From Dipteronia dyeriana (Eukaryota > Streptophyta > Magnoliopsida > Sapindales > Sapindaceae): DNA of 64,000 nucleotides. Shown here in pieces: positions 12,351 through 24,954 of the stretch; the stretch's first letter is position 1, and every line of letters begins with the position of its first letter. The notes beneath the pieces are model-generated. The model was not told where the DNA came from, searched no databases, and saw only the letters and a program-made list of their open reading frames with translations. Made by a program: the position numbers and the translations under genes. The stretch lies in contig CM065300.1 of assembly GCA_032871835.1 (NCBI GenBank), positions 8,327,768-8,391,767 on the forward strand, given 5' to 3'.

Positions 12351-13913
12351 GTTTGTTTTGTTTATTTATTTTTCTCTTCTTTTTTTTTTTACTTTGATTA
12401 TAAGATTTTTTTAGATTCAATAACAAATTTTATATTTAAGAGTAATATTACTTTACGGTTCAAATTTGATGTTCAAATCTTGTGATTGGATGATCAAATC
12501 ATATAGTAATATTATATATATCTGTGTGCCCGAACTCTAAGAGCTTGTGTTAATATGATCCATTAACAAATAATTGTCATACTACAATTATTTTATTGGA
12601 TGTATTTACCGGTTGGAAATGAAATATAAAAGAATTCAAATTACACTAAAAAAAAAAAGAATCAAGACGCATAATTAATTCATCGGATAGTGTAACTTAA
12701 TTCATTATTTGTAAGTAGCATCTAAATCTTATGTGTGTCTAAACACTAAAGTCAGTTATTTAATTTCCAAAGTTTTTATAAACACTGTTATAATTTATAA
12801 GTAATCAAGAATTAAATTCCCTTCATGTTTTAAGGATTTTCAATAAAATGTGGGGTAAAAGAAATTTTGGTCAAGAATCTGTTAAACTTTACTACTTTAA
12901 GACGAAAAAAATAAATAAAAATTGTGATTCTCTTTCTATGTAAAATGTGAGCGAGTTAACCACCTTCTTCTTGTTTTGTGGGTTCTTATTGCCAGCAAAA
13001 TTGGATTCATAGGAATTGTAACAACTAACAACAAGAGTACAAGACATATCAAGCGTATGCAAAGTCCTTTTCTTGTTAATTTTGATGAGTATTCAAATTT
13101 TTATATAGTTTTTGTTTTGTTCTCTTTAAAACATTCAAAATTTGAGTTGTGTTGTGTCCCACAAACAAGTGGATTAGGATTTAGGACGGCAAATCCATCC
13201 TTAACAAATGGTTGTACACCTTTTCTTTCTCATGTGTTGTAATAGAAATTTGAGTCTTATATGTACTAATTAAATCTTAACGTATTTAGAGATTTATCTG
13301 ATCCCCTTGTAATGGAAATTGCACTCAGGATTGAATTACAAACCCTGATTGTAAGGGTTGATCTCATTAGATTACCTTATAATAGAATCCATATCAGATT
13401 TTTAAAAAGGAAAAAGAAAACAATTGGATTAGGACATGTAAAATTTATTTATGGCCTTGTATTTTTATAAAAATAAGGTCATAATATAGTTACTTATGCA
13501 TACAAACTCCATTGTGTTTGTATTTAAACCAATTTAAGAGATCCTTTACAAAAACAAAAAAAAAATTAAAAAGATGCAATCCAAAACAAATTAATCGAAC
13601 AAATTTATGCCACTAGCTAGCATGCGTTAAGGGTAAATTAAGCAAGTTAAGGCATTTATGTGCCACATAATAACTTAGATTTTTGTTAACACAACCTTAA
13701 AAAAAAATGATTTTTGAGATAACTTACATTTTTCAATGCTTTCATATTTTAAAAAAATCGAAATAAATAACTATAGTGTTTGGAATATTATTTTATTTAT
13801 AGATATATTTTGATGAACTTATCACCTATAAAAAAAATTCTAAATTCATTCAAATCAATATCATTTTATAGTGGTCCTTAATGAAATTAAAATAGGGATC
13901 ATTTACGAGAGAC

Positions 13914-13979
<66 letters not shown>

Positions 13980-14250
13980 TGATTTATTAAAACGATTAAA
14001 TACAAATAATATTATATGACAAATGAATTATAAATATGACATGGTTACAATATCCTTATGGCATGATCTACCAGACATTTACAAATTATTTTTCATAAAA
14101 TTCTTAATAAGTTTTTGGATTAATTATAAGTTGTTCAGAAAAGAAGATGTTGATCTAGTGGTTTGCCTTTCACACCCACAGCGATTCGAGCATGCCATTC
14201 TTCCTTAATCCCGAAGTATTGTAATATTTCAAATATATATATATATATAT
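12351..14250. other. Intergenic AT-rich DNA
   Basis: No gene is supported. It contains a long (AT)n microsatellite (separate entry) and a shorter (TA)n run at about 14236-14254. The rest is low-complexity AT with A- and T-tracts. Confidence 0.5.
13918..13976. repeat. (AT)n microsatellite, about 29 units
   Basis: Nearly 60 bp of uninterrupted AT dinucleotides, the longest simple repeat in the window. Likely length-polymorphic. Confidence 0.95.
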
Positions 14251-14254
14251 ATAT

Positions 14255-14590
14255 AAATTGTTGTATTGTGGAATCTGATACTCAAGTTATCGTGAATGTT
14301 ATTAACTCAGGTGACAGGTGCTACTCCTCTTTCAGAGGTTGGACCAGTTGTTAATGATATCAGTTTGTTTCTGGGAAGTAACCATGATTGCTCTGTTAGT
14401 TTTGTTCCTAGGATAGCTAATATGGCATCTTATTCTTTAGCTAAATTAAGTTTACCTGTCGCTACTGATCATTTTTTGATGGAGGAAGTCCCACCTTGTG
14501 TGGCTTCTCATGTTAGGAATGATTGCATGTCCTGTGTTAATGTAATTCTCTAAGCTAATGAAATCTTCTTTTTCAAAAAAAAAAAAACAT
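14255..14590 (+). pseudogene. Remnant of a LINE-type RNase H domain with poly(A) end
   Basis: Two overlapping frames together show the pattern of the RNase H-like (RVT_3) domain at the C-terminus of plant LINE polyproteins. One frame (to about 14310) has VESDTQVIVNVINSG. The next, shifted frame (about 14320-14553) has VVNDISLFL, then VSFVPRIANMASYSLAKL and an acidic EEVPP end. A frameshift near 14310-14330 breaks the coding sequence. A run of A's (14575-14587) follows ~20 bp after the stop, as expected for a 3' end made by target-primed reverse transcription. The 5' part is absent, so this is a 5'-truncated, dead copy. It could alternatively be a decayed stand-alone RNase H-like gene exon. 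Confidence 0.65.
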
Positions 14591-15740
14591 TAATGGTATC
14601 ACTGGCCATAGACAAATAAAAACACATGGCTAAAACTCATATATATATATATATATATATATAAGAAAAACACAACAAAGAAATTTAATTGTCTTTTTTC
14701 TTAAATATTACAATAATTCTTAATTTAGGGAAGCGAGACTGGGAAAACTAATAGCAAGGTCATCAATTTCCACTCGATATGTATGATATGATTTTGGACC
14801 ATCTATGTATTGCTTAGTAAACTATAGAATGGTCCAACATTAATTTTGAAGACTATATTCCACCATTACTAAATCTCTAGGTTTAGGTCGGCTCTGATTT
14901 TTTCTATCTTACCCGCAATTCTAAAAGTCCCGCATCAAAGAGATAGGTGGATCTATCTTTCTATGTTTATGATTGGGGAATTCAGAGTATGACCACAGTC
15001 TTACAATATGTGAAATGAATTTCATATGGATTGTCAGAACACAGGTGATTTTTTGTTTGGAAATAAATAAATGTGATTTTTTATTCCCTTTCGCAATTAT
15101 TCTAACAAGCATGTGTGATAGATTTTTTTCCGAATTTTGGTTATTTTTTACTACATTCCGCAATGACCCTTAATGGTGTCATGGTGTTGGTTAGGCAGAG
15201 ATAGTACTTTAGGCAGCCTAATAATCGAGATAAGTCATTTTTAAAATCAACGACAAGATTCAATTATGTTTGATATTCAATATCAAATGTTTTGTACTTA
15301 AACGACTAATTTGAAGATCACAAAAATTGTTTGGATTCTTTTTATTATTATTATTATTTTGTAATTAAAGTACATTTCTAAATGACAGTTTTCAACAGTG
15401 TTTTTTTTTTTTTTGAAGCAGACAGTTTTCAACTGTTGCATATAAAATTTGTCTTCTTCGTTTTGATTCAAATTTTTGGAAGTTTCGAGGATGAGTGTGG
15501 AGATTCCAGCTTTCAAGTTTCAACAATGAAAATCGACAGATACTAAAATATTACTCACGGTTTACAACAATTACATGTCCAACTTTTGTCTTGGATTTTA
15601 TTGCATTGCATTCTATTTTTGAAAGGGAAAGTATCGTTTTCCTCCCTGACTTTTGCTATATTATTTAGACGTGGACAATGTTTCGCCATATTAGCTAGAC
15701 TTCCCCCTGAAATGAAAAAAACGTATATTATCCTCTTCTG
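14591..15740. other. Intergenic DNA
   Basis: Nothing coding is recognised. It holds a (TA)n run at 14640-14662 and a T-tract at about 15401-15414. From about 15630 on, the sequence resembles the edge of a repeated element. Confidence 0.45.
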
Positions 15741-15879
15741 TTACCTACTTACCTTTTCCATCTAAAATGACATTGACCGTTAAAATGAGATAGATAATAT
15801 TGTAAAAGCAAAAATAAATAAATAAACAAATGATACATTTAACGAAACCCAACAACATCACCAATATCAACACTATCGA

Positions 15880-16410
15880 ACCACCACCATCATCATCACC
15901 ACTACTACTATTACTACTACCACCACCAGTGTCATCGTCACTCATCCAAAACCATCCAAACTTCAACATTACGGCCACCATCATCATCGTCATATCACCA
16001 CCATCAAAACTATCATCACCACAGTGTCACCGTCGAAACCCACCGTCCAGATCAAACCCATCAAACACATAGGGGCAATACCGTAAAGCAAGTAATTAAA
16101 CAAATAAAAAATCAAAGATAGAAATCTGGATCCTCGATCGATCTCTCTCTCACTAATGTCACCGTCACTCATCCAAACCCATCCAAACGTCAACACTACC
16201 ACCACTATCATCATCGTCATATCACCACCACCGTTCATCCAAATCCATAATCATCATCAAAACTATCACCACCACCAGTGTCACCGTCGAAACCCACAAC
16301 CCAGATCAAACCCACCAAACACATAGGGGCAATATTGTAAAAACAAGTAATTAAACAAATAAAAAAATAGAAATAGAAATTTGGATCCTCGGTCGATCTC
16401 TCTCTCACCA
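15880..16410. repeat. CAC/CAT/ACT-rich block with a ~230-bp tandem duplication
   Basis: Unit A (15931-16157) and unit B (16158-16408) both run from 'gtcactcatccaaa', through CATCATCGTCATATCACCACC, 'gtgtcaccgtcgaaacccac', 'cacataggggcaata' and 'aagtaattaaacaaataaa' to 'cgatctctctctcac'. The offset is 227 bp. Trinucleotide runs (CAC, CAT, ACT) precede it from about 15880. Several frames stay open across it because of the codon composition, but none has a domain, so I treat it as a repeat and not a gene. Confidence 0.75.
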
Positions 16411-17850
16411 TCCATCTCTCGCTCAAACATCGATCCATTTTCAGTTGGGATTTTTTGACAGACCAAATGTTGTGTTTGGGGGTGGAGTGGTTGTTGATGG
16501 GGAGATTTGGTGATGTGGTTGTTGATGGCCATTGATGGCGTTAGCCGTTAGGTTGCATCTGGTGTGAATCGAATGCAGCGGAGGAGATCGATTCGGGACT
16601 GGTATGATTCGCGACGGCAGCTGAGATTGATTTGAGGCTGGTTGTGCAAGATCAACTGCGACTGAGATTGATTCGCGATGGTGGTTGAGATTGTGCCTGG
16701 TTGGTTCAGTGTTTGGGTTTGATTTGGTTGTTTTTTCTAGGTTTGGTTGAGATGTGGTGGTGGTGGTGACGAGAAGCAGGTGGTTCACGGTGCTGGCTAG
16801 ATTTTAGGGGTGGTGATGTGTGGTTCATGATTTGGTCTTTGAGGGGTGGAGGTGGCTAGGGTTTGGTGTTTGAGTTGTGATAAATTAGGTTTGGGTGTTG
16901 GAGAATGGAGATGGTGGTGGTATGGTGTAGAAGATGATGCTCATCTGGTCTGGTGGAGAAGATGATGATCACCGGATTATTTCTTCTTCTTTTTTTGTTA
17001 TTTTTAATTTATGTTTTAAAATTTAAATAAAATATATAAATATATCTACCGTCCATCTTTGAGATGGACAGAAAGATGGACGGTGGATATCCATATATTT
17101 TTTTTGTGTTTTTTTAATATATTTGTTATTTGATGAATTTTTTAAAGAGTAAACTTATAATTCCATCTATTCATCACATGTTATATTAAAGGTTAAATGG
17201 TCATTTTTTTTAATTATTTTTGAAGATAATAAGGTGATTTGACTATAGTCGGCCATTTTTTGGATGAAAAAAATAGACAGAATGGAACATTTTATATTCT
17301 TTTCATCGGAGGATTCCGGGAAGGTGACCGGTGAATATGATAAAACTCTATCATTGTCTTACTTTTTTTAAAACATGGTATGAGGAATTGTCAAACATAT
17401 CAGTAGTGAAAATATTAGTGTTGAAGACATAATGGTCAAATTAAATACACCCAAAAGAATGGGTCAATTACTACTAAGTAGAATTGAATACAGAAACACG
17501 TGAGACAAATGAAAGCTTAAATAACATTGACCATATAGCTTACTCTTCCAAGAATGACATTATTATAATGTATTAATGTTAGAGATTAAACTATTTGAAG
17601 CATTGACCGCACTAATTACTGTCATTATTGACTCTTATCCTTGTTACATTGTGATTCATAACCATGGGTGTCAATATATGTCAGCCCGGGCCAATTAGGT
17701 CCAATACGTTGGGCTTGTTTTGAAACGGAGGCTCAACACAGCACGTGGGCATGACTCTGGTGGGCCGTCTCAGCTTATGTGTGTTAAATGGGTTAACCTA
17801 CTTTATTTTTTTAAAAAAAAAAATTATTAATAATATTATCGAGTATAGAT
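16411..17850. other. TGG/GAT-rich spacer and AT-rich intergenic DNA
   Basis: 16441-16980 is rich in TGG, TGAT and GGTGG on the plus strand, the mirror of the CAC-rich block before it; an open frame on the minus strand (16441-16788) is Thr/Pro/Asn-rich with no domain. A perfect 12-bp inverted repeat lies at 17049-17083. 17660-17800 has GC-rich words (cccgggcc, gggccgtc) typical of decayed transposons. No gene is supported. Confidence 0.45.
17049..17083. repeat. Perfect 12-bp inverted repeat (short hairpin)
   Basis: Arms ccgtccatcttt (17049-17060) and aaagatggacgg (17072-17083) surround an 11-bp loop that itself contains gatgga. This would form a stable short stem in RNA or single-stranded DNA. 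The role is unknown. Confidence 0.7.
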
Positions 17851-17858
17851 ATTATAGA

Positions 17859-18539
17859 CAGTGACGGAGGTGTGGGGGCATGCCCTACGCCACAAATTGA
17901 TACAAATGTTCCTATGTAATATATGTGAATGCTCCCATCTAATATATCCTATAAAACCCTAGATTATTTTTTAATTAAAAGCACAATCATTAATTAAAAA
18001 TATAAATATTAATACAGTAAATAAATTTCATATTTGTGTATGTAACCCACATAATATGTTCGTAACTAATCGTTAACTACAACTAAGGAATTAAGTTCAT
18101 TTTCTCTCATCAGGATTCCTAATAAGCAAACTCGTACTTAGGGTAGTAGCGAAAATCTACTCTTTTTAGGATTTAGTTCCAATACATCATGAACTATATA
18201 TATATGTGTGTGTGTGTTAAAGATCTTGTACAAAAAATCATGTGGAATCCCGTACCTAATAACTGCAATATATATATTATTAAAACAAAATGAAAATTAA
18301 TTACATATTTCTTTGATCTTCGAAATCGTATGAGAAAGTCATCAATAATTGATGGATTTTACAAAAGAATTAAAACATCAGTTATCGTTGTCACCATCTA
18401 AACACTATTACATTTGGTTTTTAAATATTAGTATATTTTTTTGTTTTTAAATATTAGTACATTTTTCTTGCATTAACTTGAATATTTGTTTTTTTCTTGA
18501 CCCCCCACCCGCAAAGCCAAAATCCTAACTCCGTCCCTG
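17859..18539. mobile_element. hAT-type MITE with 8-bp target duplication
   Basis: A 681-bp element begins cagtgacggag and ends ctccgtccctg, giving an 11-bp terminal inverted repeat with one mismatch (CAGTGACGGAG versus CAGGGACGGAG). It is flanked on both sides by the perfect 8-mer attataga (17851-17858 and 18540-18547). CAG-type ends plus an 8-bp duplication are characteristic of the hAT superfamily. No transposase is visible, so it is non-autonomous. Confidence 0.9.
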
Positions 18540-18557
18540 ATTATAGAGTATTGGGTT

Positions 18558-20517
18558 TGTTGGGGTTTATGCCCTAAATATGTAATTTGTAAATTGATTT
18601 ATAAAATAAATAAAATAAAAAGTTAAATTAATTATTGTTGTGTTGTTTAGTTTATAACTTGTGCATATTAACATTCTGGATTGCCATATGTAATCTTGAA
18701 CCGTGTATATGAGTGTCATATACGGATGGATACAGTAAGCAACGTGAAATCTAAAGAGTCCATAAATAACAAATCAAACTGGGTACTTTATTTGTGGTTG
18801 ATCTATAGATACGGTCCATTCCATAATGTACGGTGATTCTATCATTAATCATTCATATGCGATATGAGAATGGAAACACCTTGTATGATGTGATCATATA
18901 TGAATGAGTCATTATCTATATGAAACTCTCTCACGTATATATATATCAACTAATGATGGCTATATGTGGGTGATTTTAATCCTGAATGTCTTATTGACTC
19001 ATTCAGGTTAGATCGTGGTCTTTGATATACTATGAGTGATGTCAGATGCATTTCATGATCAATATACTCTGTATGTTGAGACTGCGGTTTGGCTTATGAC
19101 TGAGAAGGTTTGTACACAACAGTGGAATCCACTCATTTTTGTGAGAAGTATATGGTAGTTCCCTTAAAGGTTGATTCAGGACTTGGACAGTATGAGAGCT
19201 CTCTTAATTCCGTGAGGAAATAAGATTTATTGTCCATTAGAGAATCAACGTTACTTAAAGGATATATGTAATTAGAGGGATATAACGGACATTATGACTC
19301 AGCTCTAATTATGAACTAATGTGGAGGATCACATCATATGTAATAACTATATCGATAGACACTGAGTTGTATCGGTCTGTGTAAAAGCGTTTGCAGTTGA
19401 GAAAGTGCAACTTCGGATTTTTAGTGGAATAACATCGGAGTTAATAATCAAGGAATATTAATTAAAGAGTTTAATTAATGATTCTGGGGATTATTTGAGC
19501 TCAAAATACTGTGGGTCCATTAGGTCCCCTTACTAGTCCGATCGATTTAGGTAACAAGGGTCACAGTAAATTAATTAGATTGTCCAATTAATTGTATTAC
19601 GAAAGTGACACGTATTTATTCAGAAAAATAATTAAATAATGAGATTATTTAATTAATAAATAATGGTGATTAAATAAATTAAATAATGGGATTATTTAAT
19701 TATGTTATTAATCACTAAATGAAATGTTTGTTGATATTTGTTTTTGAATAAAATAAGATACTATGATTATTTTATTTTGTTAAATTAAATATTAAAATTT
19801 TGAATTTAAAGTTAAAATTCAAAATATATGTATTTTTTAAAACAAATAAAATGAATATTTTGTTTTTAAATAAAAAGATATCATGAGATTTGTTAAAAGA
19901 GGAAATATATATATGGTATATATTCTTTGAAACCCGATCAAAACAAGATATCAATTAAAAAGGAAAAGCATATATACATACTTTAAAAGAAAAAGGTAAA
20001 TAGGGAAAAATAAGGATTTGTATATGATACAAATAGGTGCACGTAAAAAAAGATATATATTTTCTTTAAATATTTTTTTTTTTATCTTTTCAGGCATGTG
20101 CAGTCGTGCACTTTGAAACAAAAAGAAAGAAAGAAATATATATATATAATATTTTTTTTCTTAACAACTAGAATGGTTCTAAACGGTTTTCATCGGAAAG
20201 ATAATGTTTCTTCAAGTATTTGCTCTACATCCTTCGTTCACGTAATTACTAGTCCCGGGATATAGTGAGGAAGATCGAGTGGTTCAGACAGGAGTATATC
20301 ATAAAGTGAAGCAACCTCCAAACGTTGGTATGTTTTTTATTCTCTTTATATTGATTTTAAATTTTTGTATATACATATATTTTATGATAGTGATAATTTC
20401 ATATATATTAGTTCCAAAAAAGAATTACGATCTCAAGTTCACTGGTCCCAGATTATGATCTGAATAAAAAATTTAAAACCTACTTCCGCTGTGTGACCGG
20501 TGAACGGGGTTCCAACA
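18558..20517. mobile_element. Solo LTR (1,960 bp) with 5-bp target duplication
   Basis: The segment starts TGTTGGGGTTTATGCCC and ends GGTTCCAACA, so the ends carry the TGTTGG/CCAACA inverted repeat of an LTR. The 5-mer gggtt occurs directly before (18553-18557) and directly after (20518-20522). There is no primer-binding site, polypurine tract, coding domain or second LTR, so this is the product of LTR-LTR recombination that removed the body of the retrotransposon. Its length and start motif resemble some plant Ty1/copia LTRs, but the superfamily cannot be proved without internal domains. It sits 18 bp right of the hAT MITE. Confidence 0.88.
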
Positions 20518-20522
20518 GGGTT

Positions 20523-23110
20523 GTGGCCCATTACCCTTATCCAAGTAAGTATGTTTCCTTTACTCTGTCCTTGTTTTTATATAGGTTATATCTTTTTTCA
20601 TTTCTCATATTTATCCGTTGTGGGATGTGAGATTGAATTTCCATTTTCATTCATTTATATAACATAATGATATTATGTTGAGTCCATTTTTTTCTTTAAA
20701 TATGAAAAACATAGAGAGAGTTGAGAGGTCTATTCAAATTAAATAATGGTTTTGTTAAAAAATATAAACCAAATAAGCATTGAAATTATGCAATAATTTT
20801 CATATTTTCCATTTATGAACAAAAATTATATATATAATACTAGAATAATTCTCCTATCAGGACGGTCGGTGTTTTAATATATCAGGACTTTCAACTACAA
20901 TCACACATTCACAGTGGGTCCACAATTCCATATTAATAAATACTTACACTCATACCCAATGTGTGGATGTGGTTGAACGTCATTGTCTCTTATATCAGGA
21001 ACATCCTTACCGGAAACCACTTTATTATACTATATATATATATATATATATCATTAAATTTCATTCACATATTATTCTTCCCTAATATTGGTCATAGTAA
21101 TTGTTTTTAATCATAGTTGTATTTACTCTCACATTCCACATTAAATAAATAAGAGCATTGAAGAGAATCCCACATCCCACATTAAATAAATAAGAGTATT
21201 GAAGAGAGGTTAACCAATATAAAAATGAGGGAGAGGCAAATGAAAACTTATTTGTTTAAACGAGGGTTATGAATAATGATTCAATCATCTACAATATCAT
21301 TTATCTTTTAATTATTTTGTTTTTATAAATAAAGTGTTTTTTTTTAGTTTTTTCTTTTTAAATAATTCGACAGGCCCAATGTGCCAGACTATCGTGTCGG
21401 TCAGCGGACTTGTCACGCTGACAAAGCGTGTCAGGGCGGCACAACGTACCCCGATCTTGGGTCTGGCACGATTCCAAATTTACATTATCATTCATAACTT
21501 TGTTTTTGAAAACTATATTTAAAAAAAATAGTTTGGGGTCGCCAAACCAACTTATTGGTTATGGGTGTATCGGTGTCTAAACGTAGTCTAGGATCCTCGA
21601 TTAAAAAAAAATACTATTTTGTAAACTACCGTTCAACGTGGTTTAATAGTAAAAAACGTTCATTTAGCGCGATAATATCTCAGTTTCGGCCTTAAACAAT
21701 TGCATGTTCGTGCAAAGGTGTCCTATATTTTTTTTCCTACGAGAGATTGAATGTTATATACCATGAGTCTAGAGTTTAATGAAAAATTGGCTCCTAAGCA
21801 TACATCCGAGGCATAAAAAATGTGGCAGGTAAACTTTTTAAAATATTACAGTAACACTGGTTTCAAAGGATCAAAAGGGCTCAAGTTTGTTTTATTTTTA
21901 AATAAAATTATGAGTATAAATAAAAAAGTTCATTTCGGATTTTCACCCCCTTTTGTTCATTTTGGATTTTCTCCCCATAAACATATTGACATATGTTATA
22001 TATATAATTATAAAATAACTTTTAAAGGAGGGATCCCTTAGTTTAATTTCGATCCACACCTTAATGAAATCATGTTATAAACTTTGTTTTATTATTAATA
22101 TTATAAACTTTGTTTCATTATTAAATAAAATTATGAGTATACACAAAAAAGTTCATTTTGGATTTTCACCCCATACACCTTCTTACATATGTTTTTATCT
22201 AAAAATTTGTAAGTGGGAGATCTTTTACTTTAATTCCGGTCAACGTCTTGATGAAATCACACCTATTTGTATGAATTTTAATATGATTTTTTTTTTATGA
22301 TAACTTCATTGAAATCCAATGATAAATAAAAATTGAGAATTTTTCAAACACTATAAATATTTATCCCAATTTTATTAAATATAAACACATCGAAAAAATG
22401 TGAGATATATAGATTTTTTTTTAAAAAAAAGTTCGAATGTTTGAAAAATTCTCAAAGTTTATTTATACGTAGATTCAATGAACTTAACATTCACAACAAA
22501 TTCATATCAACATTCATACAAATCAATGTAATTTCATCAAGGTGTTGACCAAAATTAAAGTAAGGTATCTTTCACTTGAAAATTACTTTATAATTATATA
22601 TAAGCTATTTTGGGATCCCAATTTTTTTTTTTATTGCATTGGGCAAAGCTCCATTGCAAACAATTATTAAACAAAATTGATGAAAACAATTAAACACTAT
22701 AACATAATGCAAATTACCTATACAGTCTGACGAGAGCGATGAGATTTAGAGCTTATTCAGTTGGATTTTTGAAAAGTCTCTATCGGTTAAAAATCTACTT
22801 GTAGTAGATATATAAGAAATAGAGTTTTTGAAAAAAAAAATGTTATTTAGTTGGTGGACTTTTAAAAAAAAATGTATTTTTAGAGAAGTATCTATTTATG
22901 AGCGTTTGTCTAGTAAATGTTTAAACTCTATCGGTCTCTAATCAATTTAAAATAGACAATCTTAAAATTCCAACCAAACAATTCTAAAAAATTCAAATAT
23001 ATATTCGTATATCTTTTGAGACAGTAAAAAGTTTAATCAGACGAGCATTTAATGGTGAATATTGTTCAACCATCCCCACCTCATATATATATATATATAC
23101 AGAAATGTTC
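20523..23110. other. Intergenic AT-rich DNA with small duplications
   Basis: No gene is supported. About 20840-21035 is an imperfect palindrome (caatcacacattcacagtggg facing the complement of cccaatgtgtggatgtggttg), possibly a MITE. About 21133-21207 is a ~45-bp tandem duplication (cacattaaataaataagag). About 21365-21475 is GC-rich with 'gtcagcg' and 'cacgctgac' words. 21880-21990 and 22100-22190 share 'aaataaaattatgagtata' and 'aaaaaagttcatttcgg' in diverged form. Confidence 0.45.
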
Positions 23111-23116
23111 ACATAA

Positions 23117-23262
23117 GTGCGTACTGATGGTATTATATAAGGATATTGAATGTGAACCATTCATTTTACATACTTTGACTTGGTATGTATACACTTATCA
23201 AAACTCTTTTATAAATAAGCGACTAACATTCAATATCCTTATATAATTTCATCAGTACGTAC
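23117..23262. repeat. Hairpin-forming inverted repeat (MITE-like)
   Basis: Arms of 37 bp (23117-23153 and 23226-23262) match with 3 mismatches around gtactgatg...ttatataaggatattgaatgt, with a 72-bp loop. The size and near-perfect arms suggest a foldback MITE or a young hairpin transcript locus. No target duplication is evident at the arm ends. Confidence 0.75.
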
Positions 23263-24950
23263 AGATTTAAAAATAACCGTATATATAGAATTTTTGAGGT
23301 AACTCCTTTGGATAATGGAATAATCTATAATTAGCAAAAAAAATGCCTATTCCTTGAAAATTGCAACCATGTTGTTGGCTGGTCGGGGGATTACAATACT
23401 TTAGTTTGTCCGACCTGTCACCTGTTAGTATGTACCATTAATATGATTCTTGGTATATCTTTTTTATTTAATTAATTAAGAATAATTTTCTCCTAAAGGT
23501 TCTCATTGACAACTAATAATTGTCATCACATCACCTTTTAATATATTTAATATATATGAAAGTATACTTTCCATTCAAGTTAGTGGTGACGATTTTAAGT
23601 TTCATCATATTCATTTTATAATATATATTAAGACTTATTTTTTCTTAAAATCTCTCATTAAGAGTGAATATCCAAACTATATAAGTAGCACATGTTATTA
23701 GCATCAGACACAATTTATTATTCTTATTTGGGGTATATTATATTTTAATAGTTGAATTTTGATTCCTTTTGTGGCCTGCCTTTCTGCTAATGTCATCAAC
23801 CACAAATTCCCACGTCATTCTTGTCTCCAATTTGTCATTATATTTATAAGTACACATTTTTTCCATTTAATGGGCAGATAAAGCAGCTGGACCTTGATTT
23901 GATGGGTCGGGGTCCTGAGTAGTCTGGCCTTTAAAAAGACTAATTGTTGCTCACTCATTTGAGTTGGGCCAGTATTTTTTTTTATGAGTTCTAGTCCATA
24001 CCACTTTTAATGATTCCACTAAGGCTTCCCAAGTTGCAGGAATGGATATCACTTTTATTTGAAAATGCAAGACACAAGTCACAACCTAACACAATCACCA
24101 ATTTAAGGTTAGATGAATAATTATTGAATTTAAAAATATATGAGGTAGTTGAAGTGTTATGCGCTTTACACCCGAACCATGAGGTCGTGATCATGATATC
24201 TTGGTTTCGAGTTGCTTCATCTCCTCCAAATCTTTAATTATTGTTGTATATAATTTTTAAAAATATATTGAATTTCTCTAATCTTTATAAATATTTATTT
24301 CATCTTTCTACGTGATCCCAAGTTCATTATGGCTCGCGACAATCAATCTCACATATGTGATATTCAGACTCACGTATATGATAGAGGTTTGAGTCTCACA
24401 TTTATCAATTAAATCGCTAAATGTGGAGATACATTTCCACTTAATCGATCTTGCTAATTTTTGACAAACTCCCCGACCCGATTGGTATTAGATTTCAACA
24501 AAAGAAAAATGTTAAAAGAGTGAAAAATTGTTGTCTAATTCTATGCATGCCATCAATGTTTGCTATTTGTCCTCTTTAAAGTAATATATTCCATAATTGG
24601 GAGTGAATTATTGATGGATGCCAAAGTGGAGTTCTATCATTGCCATGCCCTAACTCAACTAGACGTCTAGACTGCTTGTGCAAAAATAATAATTTCAGCG
24701 CCACTTTCTTGCTAGGCTTGTTTGAATATACATATAGGGGGTGGCAAATTTTGACACTACTAAAGCACTACTACAATAACACAAAAGTTAAAGTGTTTCC
24801 ATATAATTAATCAAACTACATTGTATCTAGGTTGATTTAGACTCAAGCAAGCTGTCTTTAGTTAGACCCTAAATTATACAAATCTCATTCTATGTTGACA
24901 CGAACACGAATTGTATTTTTTTCTATAGATGTATGTAACATGGAACCCTA
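23263..24950. other. Intergenic DNA, nothing recognised
   Basis: AT-rich sequence. Short open frames, including one on the minus strand at 23991-24194, lack domains. About 24360-24440 has a repeated 'ctcac(a/g)tat' phrase. No RNA gene is seen. Confidence 0.45.
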
Positions 24951-24954
24951 TTGT

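Noticed and set aside
15745..16788. Several overlapping open frames rich in Asp/Gly or Thr/Pro/His
   Set aside because: They follow from the CAC/CAT/TGG trinucleotide composition and the internal duplication; there is no domain and no start context.
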